From Adenanthera pavonina (Eukaryota; Streptophyta; Magnoliopsida; Fabales; Fabaceae): DNA of 64,000 bases. Positions 12,129-25,645 of this stretch are shown here, piece by piece. Every line of letters starts with the position of its first letter. The stretch's first letter is position 1. Position numbers and translations under genes: made by a program. The stretch covers positions 13,208,501 through 13,272,500 of the forward strand of contig JAIVEN010000012.1 in NCBI GenBank assembly GCA_026686845.1. The letters are read 5' to 3'. Below the pieces are notes generated by a model, which saw only the letters and a list, made by a program, of their open reading frames with translations, did no database searches and had not been told where the DNA came from.

Positions 12129-14363
12129 TTCGAAGAGAGAAGTCCAATGGTATATGGCACTGAGGGTTAATGTTCAGAAATAAAGAAATAATCAGTGTCG
12201 AGGGTCAAAAAGTAATAGTAAACCGATAAAGTAAACTGTGGGCCCTACCGATGGTTAAAAAGAAATCGGGTCTAGATATGGGCCATACACAGATACCATT
12301 TGGGACAAGATAATTATGGAAATATAAAAATAAAATTAGAATAGTCCTGTATCCCAAGAATGTTAAATTACTCTAAAGCCGATTTTATTGGTACGATTAA
12401 AAAAGTATCCGGATTAAGGTATATCTGGATCAGGAAAATTAGACAATTTTTGGACACTTTTTTCTCTCTCTCATGCGTGAATTGCTGTAGCCAATTGTCC
12501 AAATTATTTAATGATTTTTGGAAGGCAAACTTCTTGAAGAAGGAGACCAAAAAGTAATCATGGTTACTTTTGTAAATAACCATGATTAGCCATATTAGTA
12601 ACCACATGATTAAGTCATTTAATTGCCTTCTTTCTTCATCATTTTCACGCGTGAACCAGTAGCCAAACCAGAGGAAGAAAATGCAAGAAAAGGAAGGAGA
12701 AAAAGAGGAAGAAAAGGAAGAGAAGTCAAAGCAAAATTGAAGCATAAATCGGTAAGCTTTTATGTTACAACCCTAAGCTTACTATCCATGGTTTTCAAAG
12801 CATGATTTATGGTTTAGTTTTCTTCCTTTACACCTTAAGGTTTCAGCCAAATTGGGTTTTAGCATAGGAATGAGTTTTGGACCATGAAACTTAAGGGAAA
12901 GCATAGACTAGACACTAGAAGCATGAATCCATGAATGGTTTGAAGTGATTTGGATAAAATTTTTTCTAATCACTATGAGATAATTTCGGCCAGAACAGGG
13001 GAGGTATTTAGAGTTGGAATTTCATGATTTTGACCTCAAAAATGGATTCCTCATGGTCCAAAACCTTAGGAACATGTATGTTGTACAAAGAAAAAGCAAA
13101 GAAAAGCTATGTGGAAAATTTGGGTTTTAGTGTATAAAGTATTGTGTAATTCCGAAAAACCAATGGCTAAATTGGTTCAATGATGATGTGGATAGGTTCA
13201 AGAAGGTTGTGGAAAGCTCAAAAAGTGGTCGACCAAGTTTGGAAAGCAAGGGAGCATCATAAGGTAGTTAATTTCCCATACTAGAATTATGTTATCATGT
13301 TTGTTTCAATGTGTTTTATGCCCTGTCATATGATTGCAATGATGTTTTGAGATGATTTATGTGTATTGGCTGAGTTGTTGGAGGGGCATTGAGACCCCGG
13401 GATGTCCATTTGTCAAAACGAAACTCTGCCGAAATTTTTATGAATTCATATGACACAAATGTGATAATCCATTCAAAGTGTGTTAAGGTATGCAAAATGT
13501 GTTATCCTGATATTTTTATGTTGAATGTGATGATGTGATGGCATGTTAGGTGTTAACTACTGAGATTCTTTGAATCTCACCCTCCCAAATATTAACCATG
13601 AATAGGTAGCAACAATGGCAAGTCCACCAAGGAAGAGAAGGGAAAGGAGAAAGACTTTGGCCATTAACGTGATAATTAAAGTATCGGCCACGAGTTTTGA
13701 TCTGTTGCATAAATTGGTAAATGTGATGATAAATAAGTTTCTTCCAAATTTTAATATTTCTTTAAGTTCTAGCTAAGGTGTGGCGTGATATGAAGATGAA
13801 TTATGGTAATGTAAATATCTTACAATTTTTGTATTGTAAGTATAAGGATACAAACGGTCATTCTGACCACTACCAAATAAATGTCCTACAGTATGGGTTG
13901 GTTAATGTATAAAGTATGAATGTTATCTATGTTTAAAAACTAGATAGAAAGATATTTCATGTGGTCCAAAGATCACTCAAATAGGATGAGTGTAAGATTT
14001 ATAGTGAATTTTCAAAGTTAGCCCAGAAAACTGGAATTTCTGAAATTGACCATATGAATAGTAGAAATTCACAAAATTTACTGTACAAATTGGCCAAATA
14101 ATTGCTCTGATTGATATTTTTTCCATGTAAATAATGTTTTAAGCTATGCATAGAGACTTGAATCACATGCATACAATTTTTATTGATTTAGTTATGAATT
14201 TCCAAAGTTTGATTGGGATAAATGAATTAGATTAAATGAATAGTGCCAAAGTTGAAAAAATTTTGTTATGGCATTTATTATGATTCAAGATCCTACTATG
14301 ATATAAATAGACTTTAGAATGGTTAATTACGTGGGAAATGGGCCTATAAAGGAGGTGTTTACA
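12129..14363 (+). repeat. Gypsy LTR fragment (3' part), second family
   Basis: This stretch shows the layout of the neighbouring Tekay-like LTRs, including a conserved 'GAGACCCCGGGATGT' block near 13390 and 'AACTACTGAGATTC' near 13555 that recur in the solo LTR at about 5200 and 5350. It ends GGAGGTGTTTACA at 14351-14363, an LTR terminus with one extra T. The start is missing. No coding sequence is seen. Confidence 0.6.
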
Positions 14364-15949
14364 GTGTACGTGGTTCCTTTTCATATCGTGATATGTACAT
14401 TGCTAGTAAAGGTATGTGAATTCCGTTCCTTGATGCTCATGTGTGTTAATGATTAATATGATGATATATATATGTGTGTGTGTGCAATTCTATTGCATGT
14501 CTGCATGACAACATGCTAGCATGACATTGAGGATGATTATGATAATAATGATGATTGCATAGTTACATAGACAAATAGCATGGCATTGAACATCATCCCC
14601 GTAATGAGCATAGTGAGATATGGTGAACCGTGTGATAATGATGAGATGAGATATGATAATGATATGATATGATGATACATCTATGCCACTAAATCATCTC
14701 CTATTGCTAGGAGAGCTAGGTGGTAGTGGATTGCACCTTCCTTAAATCACCACCTATTTGGGTAGTCTAGGGGAAGGAGAGCCATGGTCCAAGCATTAGT
14801 ATGATCTTTAGTGAGGTTATACTAGTATGAGGTGAACTTGGTGATGTCCTGTAATTAGTCTTCACCAATTGTTGAAAGGGAATCACCTATTTGAAATGTC
14901 TTGTGATGACATTAGCCTGTGGTTCTAGTCGTGTATGAGGGAGATATACAAACCAATGCATTCTGCATTACATTGCATCATATACATATATATAGTTTTG
15001 TGGATATCTATTTATGTTATGTGTTTTTCTGATTACTGAGACTCTGTCTCACACCCTCTGTGATTAACATTTCAAGAGAAGATTCTAGTATTAGCTAAAA
15101 AGGACTAAGAAGTCTTAGCTCTTCTTCACATGAGAATATCCAAGTGTACTAGTAAATGTATGTTATTCATTTTATGTGATAGATGATATCAATTAGTGTA
15201 GTATTGTGTGTTTTACCCATAGGTTGTATCCTAGGGAGTATTGCTGGTACGTAGTATGATAATATGTGTTAATGATATTGAATGATGATGAATGGTATAG
15301 TTGTGACTATATGCTAAGTTTGTGGTTTATGTGCATGCGATGTGATTTTGGACCCTGGTATGGGTCAGTGGGGGCATGTGTGTTAGAAAGCATTGTTAAG
15401 CCTAGTTGTTCGTATGTGTGAGCTTGAAGTGGGTTTTAGGCCTTGTATGTATGAATTAGGCACCTAGCCTATTAGTTGGATTTGAGGTTTAAGGGGATCA
15501 AAACTCGGGGAAGTGATTTTCTCTAGGGTGTAACCTTCATGAATAAGTTGGTTGTGTCTTTTGTAACCTACGCAAAGGGTCCTGAGCTATCTGATGGCTA
15601 TTGGTAGCAATTGGGAGTGTTAGGTTGTTAGTTTTGGTTAAAAAGTGACTAAATCGGTCACAGGCATCCAAAATCTCTATATGGATATGGATTGAGGTAA
15701 AATTAGTGAACATAGCTAATTTGGGATGAGAATGACTTTTAAGAGTTGGAATCAGGTCAATTGGAGATTAAAACACAAAGTTGTGCATGTTGAAAGTTCA
15801 GCCAGAAAATCAGCAAATTGCTTATATGGTTTCTATCACAATGGCACTGTAGCAAGCAATGAACTAGCCCTGGTTTGTCCTATTTTGTTTTGTTTGGCCA
15901 ATTTTCGAGGTTTTAGGCAATATGTGGGGGTTTGTTTTAGTAGGGTGTT
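14364..15949 (+). repeat. Gypsy LTR fragment (3' part), third family
   Basis: The block at about 15745-15790 (GAGTTGGAATCAGGTCAATT) matches the reverse complement of the solo LTR at 54576-56889, near 54895-54920. The fragment ends in TAGGGTGTT, like that LTR. It includes ATGATG-rich simple sequence at 14520-14690 and a short TG repeat near 14470. The reading frame at 15726-15962 has no recognisable protein. Confidence 0.55.
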
Positions 15950-17395
15950 TGTAGCATCCTAATTCTCACTAACTATAGAACTCATAATATAACTTGAATT
16001 TCACATGCTTTGTATCTATGTTTCTAGTTGGATTTTGGTTGAACTATGAACATGCGTTATATGACATTAGAAACCGTATGGGACCTTTAGTAAGAACTAA
16101 ATAAGTTGGATATGCTATTTAAAAATTACAAACATTTAAAATTTCATATGTCATTATATACAAATCTAGATAAAATTTGACCTAATAGTCAACTGTAAAT
16201 ATATACTGTATGACATCAGAAATCTTGTGAAGCTATTGGTTAAGATTCTATACCTTGGAAAACATGTAGTAGTAGTACTTAGGGACCAAATTGCAAAGAA
16301 AGTTAAATCATGGGGTCAAAGTAAAAATTGATGAAGTAGGCACTAAAAGACAAAAATAATGGGACATAGATGTCATTCTTTCAAACAAATTATCTACTCA
16401 GTATTTGACAGTACCGATTGTAGGAATAGAGTCAGAAAAATAATTGCTAGAACTTATCCTTTAATAAGCAGAACCAGAAAATACATATATTAGATAGAAA
16501 AGAGGATCGAAGTTCTATAATTTAGAAATTTATAAAAAATTGAAAATAAGTTTGTATTAGAAAATCCATATATATTATGACACAGAATAAGACACTGGAT
16601 TTTTCTATGAAGTTTAAATAGCCATAGGATCAGTCCATGATAATTGGATTAATCGGTGAATTAGAAAACGCATAAAGCTTAATATCAAGTCTACATTTGT
16701 CAGAGATTGAATATGACTCAGTAACATGTCTAGATTCATTTTAGACAACAAGAATATTTTTAGTAATAGATAACTGATATGACTCTAGTTTCAATAATAA
16801 TATACAAATGAACTTAGAAACTAACATTATGATCTAATTAACTCTGTATGAGGAAATTAGTCAGTAATCAGGATATATTGACATTCCAAAACAATGTTTT
16901 AAGTCCCAAAATACATAATTACATTGTTAAATTTATGTTAGATCCTAAAACCCAGAATAAGGAAGAATTGGACCCGAAATCGGTAAAAGGAGCCCAAAAA
17001 CCCATATACCTTGACCTAAAGCCCAAAATGAGATATGTAAAGCCCAAATTGCATCAAAGTATATTCCTTGGGCTAATTAGACAAGAAAGTGATGAAAATT
17101 AAGAGGAAAAAGAAGCAAAAATCAAATTGAACTCTAACACACACATGGCACCACTTGAAGAAGACACATGATGGGACCAAATAAAATATATTTTTCAGTT
17201 AGAAATATCAAACTAAAAACTTCTAGAATAGGGCAAGGTGGCAGCCTCATTGATTCCTCACATGATGAATTAAATAAATTAATATGGAATAATCAAGAGC
17301 CATTGGATCAAGATCTAATCCAAGGGCCATTATGCCTTCAACTCACCTATAAATAGATGCTCCTCCTTCCCCATTTAGCCATCAAATTTCATTCA
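15950..17395 (+). repeat. Gypsy-type LTR fragment (5'/U3 part)
   Basis: TGTAGCATCC at 15950 resembles a gypsy LTR start. Non-coding AT-rich sequence follows up to a TATA box at 17348-17356, as expected for a U3 region. At about 17396 the text switches to copia gag coding sequence, so this piece is truncated exactly where the copia element begins. Short frames at 16848-17102 and 17168-17356 look like chance ORFs. Confidence 0.4.
17348..17356 (+). promoter_or_regulatory. TATA box of an LTR U3 fragment
   Basis: TATAAATAG followed by a C/T-rich stretch (GCTCCTCCTTCCCC) is a good plant TATA box with a plausible start region about 30 bp downstream. It belongs to the truncated LTR and now points into the 5'-truncated copia gag. 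Confidence 0.5.
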
Positions 17396-18996
17396 AGGTA
17401 GAAGCAGAGTGGAATGATGAAGACAGAAGGAGAGTCTTGCTAAATTTCAAGGCAAAGCATTGTTTAGTCAGTGCCCTAAACTAAGACGAATTCTACAGAG
17501 TCTTACAATGCTCCACTGCTAAAGGAATGTAGGACACCCTGTAGATTGCACATGAAGGAACAACTGAGGTCATGGAGAACAAACTAAACACATGCATTGG
17601 AGAGTATGAAAGCTTCAGAATGACTGAAGGAGAAACTGTAAAGGAGCTGCAAAAGAGATTCACTCTCATTGTGAATCAACTAAAGAGCCTGGGAAAGGAG
17701 TACACTCAATCTGAAAAGGTAAGAAAGATACTCAGAGCTCTCCCTCTGGAATGGCAGGCCAAGGTGACAGCAATAGAGGAAGCCAGAGGAGAATCAATGG
17801 CCTCTGTTGCAGCTCTTTTCGGCAGCCTTGAGGAGTATGAAGGAAAAATGAAAGCTCTCAAGGAAGCTAGACAGGACAGAAAGAAGAAAGGCCTTGCCCT
17901 CAAAGCTACTGAAGAAAAAGAAGAAGAATCTGATGAAGGAGACGAGCTGGATGAAGAAACTCTGGCTATGATGGTCAAAAAATTCTGAAGATTCTACAGC
18001 AAGAAGAGAAACAAGAGAATCTTCAAGAAGGGAACAGCTGGAGAAAGCAAGAGAGAGGCAAAAGAACCTGTGACTTGCTATGAGTGCAATAAGCAAGGAC
18101 ATATCAAATGGGATTGTCCTCAATTTCTCAAGAAACAAGAAAAGGATAAGAAAGCTGCAGACAAAGGGAAGAAGAAGAAAGCCTACATCTCATCAATATG
18201 GAGCAACAGCTCAAATGAGGAAGAAGAGGATGAAGATGAGATTGCCAACATTTGTCTGATGGCACTTGCCTCTGAGGAAGCTGAACCCTCATGCAGCAGT
18301 GATCAGGAAGAAGAGGTATATGAATTTGAACCTTCCTATTCTGAATTACTAGATGCATTTCATGAGCTTCATGATGAGTTTATTAAAGTTGCTAAAGAAC
18401 TAAAACTAGCAAAGAGAAAGATTAATAAACTGGAATCTCAAAGCAACATTTCTGAAATTATTTCTTTACCTTCTGCTGAATCTGTTTGTTGTGAATCATG
18501 CATTGAACTGAAGCAAACTAATGAATATTTAGTGAAAAACATGTCTAGGCTTACTCGAGGTAAAGATATGTTGTTTGCTTTGATGGGGAGCCAAAGAATA
18601 TCACAAGGAAAAGCTGGTCTTGGCTATGATCCAGGTGCTGTCAAGGAAAAGATTAGGAAGAAAAACCAGAATGCATGTATGAGACACTTTGTGCGTGCTG
18701 AGAATAATAGAAAGAAAAATAATATGTCACCTTACATTGAAACATATAATCAACCAAGGCATGCAAAACAAAAGTACTATCTGCATTGTTTTCTTCCTGC
18801 TTCTCAATCCAGCAGTCCCTTTACCACCTGTAACTTCTGCAACAAAAATGGACACATTTCCAGCTCTTGTACTTTGAAGAAAAATGAACTAAATAGAACT
18901 GTTAAATGGGTTCCCAAAGGTACATCTGTATCAAGAGAAAAGACTACTGACAAAAAAGGACCCAAGCAAATTTGGGTACCTAAAAGGAAAACTTGA
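17396..18996 (+). pseudogene. copia gag (UBN2-type) pseudogene
   Basis: Recognisable gag begins near 17396 (WNDEDRRRVLLNFKAK in one frame) and shifts frame before 17572. From there it reads with one internal TGA (17986-17988) to 18996. The UBN2-like core is at 17572-17985 (ESFRMTEGETVKELQKRF). A CCHC zinc knuckle (CYECNKQGHIKWDC) lies at about 18076-18117, and a second one (CNFCNKNGHISSSC) at about 18832-18873. Between them is an acidic, coiled-coil-prone region. Gag forms the particle that packages element RNA. The N-terminus is lost with the 5' end, and gag and pol are separated by a frameshift near 18990. Confidence 0.75.
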
Positions 18997-21900
18997 ACCC
19001 TGTGTTGCAGGTTTGTCTCAAAGCTAAAAGGAGCAACAAATGGTATATGGACAGTGCCTGCTCAAGCCACATGACCGGTGACAAGGAGAAGTTCATCACC
19101 CTTAGAGACAAGAAAGGAGGAAAGGTGACCTTTGGAGGTGACCAGTATGGCAGAATAGTTGGCATTGGTATTGTGGGCAAGAATCCTGAAACATCTATTG
19201 AAGAAGTGCTGTTTGTGATAGGCCTCAACCACAATCTGCTGAGTGTGAGCCAAACATGTGACAAAGGAAATTAGGTGCTGTTTGACTCAAAATTCTGCCG
19301 AGTCATCAGAAAAAAGTGATCCCAAAGTAATCCTCAAAGCTCAAAGGGACGGTAACTGCTATACTATTAATCTTGATGAGCTTCCTCCATTAGATTCTAT
19401 TTGTTTAATTAGTCAGGACAATGATAGTTGGTTGTGGCACAGAAGATTAGCTCATGTTAACATGAATCAACTTTCTAAATTAGTTAAAAATGAGTTAGTC
19501 ACTGGCCTTCCTAATATCTCTTTTGAAAAAGACAAAGAATGTGATGCATGCTTGAAAGGAAAACAAACTAAATCTTCTTTTAAATCCAAAAACATAGTCA
19601 CTACAACTAGACTACTAGAACTACTACATATGGACTTAATTGGTCCATCTAGAGTAACAAGCATTGGTGGAAATCTGTATGTACTTGTCATTGTAGATGA
19701 TTACTCTAGATTTACATGGACATTATTTCTTTCCACTAAAAGTGAAACATTTGATGCATTTGTAACCTTAGCTAAGAAAGTGCAAAATGAGAAGGGTATT
19801 TCTATTGTGTCTATCAGGTCAGATCATGGAGGAGAGTTTGAAAACTCATATTTTATGGAGTACTGCAATGAGCATGGAATTGATCACAACTTCTCAGCTC
19901 TAAGAACTCCTCAACAGAATGGAGTAGTATAAAGGAAAAACAGAACCATTGGAGAGATGGCTAGAGCTATGCTAAATGAAAAGGAGCTATCTCAAGTGTT
20001 TTGGGCTGATGCAGTGAATACAGCAAGCTATATCATAAACAGAGCCTACATCAGACCAATCCTTGGGAAGACCCCGTATGAGCTGTACAAGGGAAGAAAG
20101 CCAAATCTGTCACATCTCCATGTGTTCGGGTGCAAATGCTTCATTCACAACAATGGGAAAGAAAACCTGGGTAAGTTTGATGCTAAATCCAATGAAGGTA
20201 TATTTCTGGGCTATTCTAGTATAAGTAAAGCATATAGAGTTTTTAATAAAAGATCTAATTTAGTAGAGGAATCTGTGCATGTAGTGTTCATAGAAAATGA
20301 AACTGCTTCTAAACATGTTTCTGATGAAGATGATCTTTTTTCAACCTTTAAAAAGTTAGATATTTCTAATGAAGGTATAATTGAATCTCCAAAAATATTT
20401 GACTCTATTGATATAGAGGAAGGCATTCAGGAGAAAGATTTTGAAGAAGAAAATAATGAAGAAACATCTCAAGAACTCCCTAGAGCATGGAGATATCAAA
20501 GGAATCACCCTGTTGATCAAGTAATAGGGAATGTTCAAGAGAAAGTTAGAACTAGAAAATAGTTAAGGGATCAAAGATTAACTGTGCTTTCATATCACAA
20601 ATTGAACCTAAATGTACTGAGAAAGCCTTAATTGATGAGTACTGGATTCTAGCTATGCAGGATGAAATAAATCAATTTGAAAGAAATCAAGTCTGGGATT
20701 TAGTGCCTAGACCCAAAAATCATCCTGTCATAGGTACCAAATGGGTGTTTAGAAATAAACTTGATGAATCAGGATCAATCATCAGAAACAAAGCTAGACT
20801 GGTTGCTAAAGGATACAATCAAGAAGAGGGAATTGATTTTGAAGAAACCTTTGCTTCAGTAGCTAGATTAGAAGCAATCAGAATTCTATTAGCTTATGCA
20901 TGCATGAAAAATATTTTGCTATATCAAATGGATGTAAAAAGTGCTTTTCTGAATGGACATATTATGGAAGAAGTTTATGTAGATCAACCTCCAGGTTTTG
21001 AGGATTCTGCAAAACCAAACCATGTGTATAAACTGAAGAAAGCTCTTTATGGTTTAAAACAAGCACCTAGAGCATGGTATGATATTTTGAGTAGTTTTCT
21101 AACTGACAAGGGGTTTAACAGAGGAAAAGTATATACAACTTTGTTCACTAAGAAAGAAAACAAAGATTTACTGATTGTTCAAATCTATGTTGATGATATT
21201 ATATTTGGTGCTACTAATGAATCTCTTTGCAAGAATTTTTCTAAGTTAATGCAGGGGGAATTTGAAATGTCTATGATGGGTGAACTCAATTTCTTCCTTA
21301 GAATGCAAATCAGACAGTACAATGATGGTATCTTCCTCAATCAATCCAAGTATCTGAAGGAATTGCTGAAGAAGTTTGGAATGGAAAATGCCAAGCCAAT
21401 GGGGACACCTATTGCTACTGCAACCAAACTGGACATGGATGAGAAAGGGAAATTATTTGACATAACTCAGTATAGGAGAATGATTGGATCCCTGCTGTAC
21501 TTAACTGCCAGCAGACCAGACATTATGTTTAGTGTCTATATGTGTGCAAGGTTCCAATCATGTCCCAAAGAAGCCCATGCTACTGCTGTGAAGAGAATCT
21601 TCAGATATCTTATCGGAACATCACAGATGGGTCTTTGGTATCCAAAGGGCAATGGAGAAGATCTCAAAGGATACACTGATGCTGATTTTGCAGGATCCAA
21701 AACTGACAGAAAAAGCACAAGTGGAACTTGTCAATTTCTTGGAGGATCCTTGGTTTCATGGTTCAGCAAAAAGCAAAACAGTGTAGCCCTATCCACGGCA
21801 AAGGTTGAGTATGTTGCAGCTGGAAGCTGTTGTGCCCAAATCATCTAGATGAAACAGTAACTGGAAGATCTTGAGGTTAAGTTGAAAGAAATACCAATAA

Positions 21901-22136
21901 TGTGTGACAATCAAAGTGTCATCAATATCACAAAGAATCCTGTCATGCACTCAAGGACAAAACATATTAAAGTTAGGCACCACTTCATAAAGGATCACGT
22001 TTTGAAAGGAGAAATCAAACTGGAGTACATCCCAACCGAAGATCAAGTTGTAGATATCTTGACAAGGCCTCTGTCAGAAGATAGATATTGCAAGATAAGA
22101 AGAGAATTGGGTATGGTAAATCCCAATGAACTGTAA
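18993..22136 (+). pseudogene. copia pol pseudogene: PR-INT-RT-RH
   Basis: Protease: WYMDSACSSHMTG at about 19041-19079, with DSA instead of DSG. Integrase: HHCC zinc region (HRRLAHVN ... CDACLKGKQ), first Asp in MDLIGPS, second in RSDHGGE. The catalytic Glu codon is replaced by TAA at 19930-19932 within GVV-stop-RKNRT. Reverse transcriptase (about 20600-21400) keeps QMDVKSAFLNG, LYGLKQAPRAW and an intact YVDDIIFG. RNase H keeps YTDADFAG, but the usual AEAEY reads AKVEY. Frameshifts lie near 19310 and 20570; further stops are at about 21846 and 21858. The reading ends with the typical C-terminus at 22136. Confidence 0.85.
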
Positions 22137-22329
22137 GTAATTCTTTGTGCAATTTTTTTTTAATCTTACAACATTGAATTAATTCTAACTTTAGCATCGA
22201 AGAGTGTTTAATTTAAGTTGCAGGTGCTCCTCATGAGATTCAATGCTGATAAATCTGAAAAATGGAGCTTAGCAGAATGGAACAATCAAAGAATGAAGAA
22301 AATGGATGAAAATCTAAGCTTCTGAATCC

Positions 22330-22960
22330 ATTCTGTAAGTTTTTAAAGTTGAAATTCGTATATTGATTATGTGTTAGACGAATTTCTGTGAAAAATTGAG
22401 TTTCCGAGGAAGTCAGCATGGTCAACATTTGAATTTTGCATATACAACAGACGAACTTCGGCCTGTTATTAAAAGGAACAGTTCTCGTGATGCCTCGAAA
22501 TTCGTCTATTGATCCTTCAACATTCGAATTTTCAAGAACAAAATTTCGAAGTTATGAATGTCCAACATGATGATTATACTAATGCTTATCTCTTAACATA
22601 CGAATGTTGGACAACTTTCACAAAATTAAGAAATTCAAATTTCTGACTCAAAATTTGTCTGTTGAAACATGCTCCTCAATGTTAAATCTTTGAAAGATGA
22701 AGTTTTGTATGCTTAATTCATCTGTTGCTTGATAGTTTGTTGGCTGCTTGGTATTTGCCTTTGAAAATTTGAACTTTGTGGAAACAAAGTTCATCTGTTG
22801 ATCTTATTGTATTTTATCCAAGCCTCTGTCAGATGAACTTTCAGATGAAAATTCATCTATCAGTAAGCTTTGCTAAACGGCTTAACTTGTAACTGCCCGA
22901 AGTTCGAATTTTGACCCCTCAAAATTTTTTTGTCAGACGGTTACATACGTTAAAACTGAC
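22330..22960 (+). repeat. Spacer with repeated TTCGAA / CAGACGAA motifs
   Basis: Between pol and the third ORF, phrases such as 'CAGACGAACTT', 'ATTCGTCT' and 'CATTCGAATTTT' recur every 40-70 bp in degenerate form. The same motif array fills the U3 of the 3' LTR (25900-26660) and of the inverted solo LTR (about 57530-58220). The spacer may hold an old LTR-derived segment or a shared regulatory array. No reading frame is convincing. Confidence 0.5.
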
Positions 22961-23132
22961 AGTTTTCACTTGAATAGACGCAACCCTACTCTCTTTCTCT
23001 CTGGGTCTGTTCAAATCCTCTCTTCAATGCTCTTAAATTCTGACCAAAAATCTTCATCTCACACCATTTAAACTGATTTTCACACCCTATAAACCCAATC
23101 TCAGCCTCATTCTGAATCATTCATCCGCGAAA

Positions 23133-25342
23133 ATGGCTAGAGTCAAGAACCCCAAAGTTGGGAAAGGAGAGGCTCATCCAAAACGTTCTGTAAAATCCCA
23201 ATATGCCACAAAAAAGGAGATAAACTGAAGAGAAAGGCTGAATCCAGCAAGGGAACTCCTTCAAAACGCCAGAAATCTACACCCAAGGGAGAATCAAAGA
23301 AGGCTGGACCCTCTTCCTCAAAGGTAGCAGAACCTTCGGTTCCTGCTCTTGTTGCTACTGAACCTGGTGCTTCTACTTTAACCTCAAACACTGAATCTGG
23401 AGAGTACGAGCTTACCACACTGCCATTATAGAGCACTCCACAGGTTCAAGAGGAATACTCCACTAAGTTTGCCAACAAGAAGGTAATCAAACCACATTGT
23501 GTAAACTTGAAAGATTTCTTAGTCTCCAATAATTTTGATGCTGGTATATGGATGATGAGATACAAGAATCTGTTGGAAGTATTAGAGAGATATGATGATG
23601 AGGTAGTGAAGTCCTGGTACGCTTCCTTGAAGTACTATAGCAAGAAGAAGAAGTGGGCAGTCAATCTAAGGTCTAGGACAATTTAGCTTACTGATGAGAC
23701 ATTCAATGAGGTGCTGGAGATCCCTGGGCAAGATGGACTCAAGATTGATATCACTGCCTCTAGGTACATGGATGAGGTAGATACGGCTGATGAAGAAGGT
23801 GGTCCCTTTCTGAACTACAAGGAGAGTACTATTCTGAGTATATTGCTCAAAATAAGGGAAAATTGGCCATCCATAAACATGTTGAAGCCCACAGACCTCA
23901 GTGTTCAAGTGAGGATCCTGCACTACATAGTGTCCAGGATCATATTCAACAAAGGAGGCGGCTTCAATCTGATAACAAGGGCAGAGGCACATGTCATGGC
24001 TGCAATCATGCGTGGGAAACTGATTAATATGGGACACATCATTCTCCAACGCATGATCAAGGCTAGAGATCAGAGGAAGGACTCCACACTCCCCTATGCT
24101 GCTATCATTTCCAGAATTCTGCAATATGCCAGAATTCAACATCTTGAGAAGGGGAAGGGCAAGCCCACTGAAGTCTTCAAGGAGGAAGAACTGCAAAGAA
24201 TGGGCATTGAAAAGGATAAAGGAAGATGGGTTGGAAAGGGAGCAGGAAGAACTGAAGATCTATTCTTTGTTGAGGGTGCCTCCCAACAGGAAGAGGGTAC
24301 TTCTGAGGCTCCTGCCAGACCTACCACTCAGCCCTCATTGCCTATTCCATCTCCCTCCAAGCCCACTCACATTCCATCCACTCCCTCCTCTCGTGCCAAG
24401 CCAACCAAGATTACTGAGTTGTATGACAGCCTATCTACACTCATTCTCAACATCAGAGATGAGTAAAATGCCAAATTTGTTCATCTGCAAGATCAGATAC
24501 ATCAGTTGGCAAAGAATATGAAAGTGGTTGCCGATGCTTATGAAGATATCAGAAGTGCAATCCCTACCACTTTAGCTCCACCTCAGCCAGGGTCCTCTGT
24601 GCCTATCCAATCTCCAACTCCTGAGCCTCCAAGCCCATTCAAGATTGCTTCCTCTGACCATGATGATGATATAGATGGTGCTGGTGCAATGAGGACACCA
24701 AGTCCTGGTCCACCCTTGAACTATGGATTGGAAGAAGAAGGACTTCAAGAAATAAGCCCTCATGAGCCTATGCAAGAAGATGCTCAGGGTTCAATTCTGT
24801 CCATTCAAGAATCAGAGCAAGTTGAAAGACTGGTTGCAGCCATTTCAACCTCTTCTATGCAGGAGGGTGTGAGCAATGAAGAAAGAAGCATTGTACCTGT
24901 TGTTGATTATGTAGTTGTTGCTCACAATGCTCTGCTGCAAGCTTAGAGGAGAAGGCTGGAAGAAATGTTTCATCCTGATGAACCAGCTCCTCCCTCTCTT
25001 GCTGCTTATGGGCTTTCAAAGGAACAGAGAGCTCAGTTGGCTCTTTCTAGGCAAGAAATGCAAGAGCTGCTTGAGATCTCTGATGATGAAGAAGCAAGTC
25101 CTGAGCCTGCAGAACCTCCTGCACCAGTCCAGTCTGAAATCCCTTTTGCTCCTGTGCTACTACGAGCTATTCCTGTCTCTCAGATCCCTCCTCCAGCTGA
25201 TTTTATTGGCCTTCCTGATGATGCCAAAAAGGGGAAGAAGATTGAGCAAACTGGAAAGTCTGCTACTGGAAACTCTGCTACTGCTGAGCCATCTGGGAAA
25301 GGGAAAACGTATAGCAAGAAGACCAAGCCCAAGAAGAAGTGA
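23133..25342 (+). pseudogene. Third ORF of the SIRE-like element (env-like position)
   Basis: An ATG at 23133 opens a basic, Lys/Ser/Pro-rich leader. After a frameshift at an A-run near 23210, one frame continues to a TGA at 25340-25342, broken only by TAG at 23429, TAG at 23684, TAA at 24464 and TAG at 24944. The central part (about 23490-24230) is a globular, helical region of the kind called 'putative plant transposon protein'. Downstream it is Pro/Ser-rich and acidic, and it ends in a basic KKTKPKKK tail. I see no hydrophobic transmembrane segment or signal peptide, so envelope function is not supported. The role is unknown; position and length match third ORFs of SIRE/Maximus elements. 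Confidence 0.7.
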
Positions 25343-25645
25343 TTGAAGACTTGTTTAAATCTTAGGCTTGAGTCCTCTTGTAGTGCTTTGTGTTTTTGTT
25401 TCTGTTTTGAATGTTTGCATTTTGTATTGTGTATTAGAACTTTGATTAATTTGGTTTTTGTATAGCAACACTTGATTAAATGAATGGATTTCTTTGTTGC
25501 AATGTTTTATGCATATTACTCTTTGAACATCTTCACTTGATCTGCTGTATATGATATCTTTTGAAATATAATGCATATGTTGAGGGGGAGCTTGTAAAAG
25601 CAAACCCAAGTACTAATCTAGTTTGTAAGTTGTTTTGTCATCATC

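Noticed and set aside
15726..15962. 78-aa ORF
   Set aside because: Lies across the end of an LTR fragment; the corresponding region of the homologous LTR is not open.
17706..18138. Minus-strand Ser/Phe-rich ORFs opposite copia gag
   Set aside because: Antisense shadows of Lys/Glu-rich gag coding sequence.
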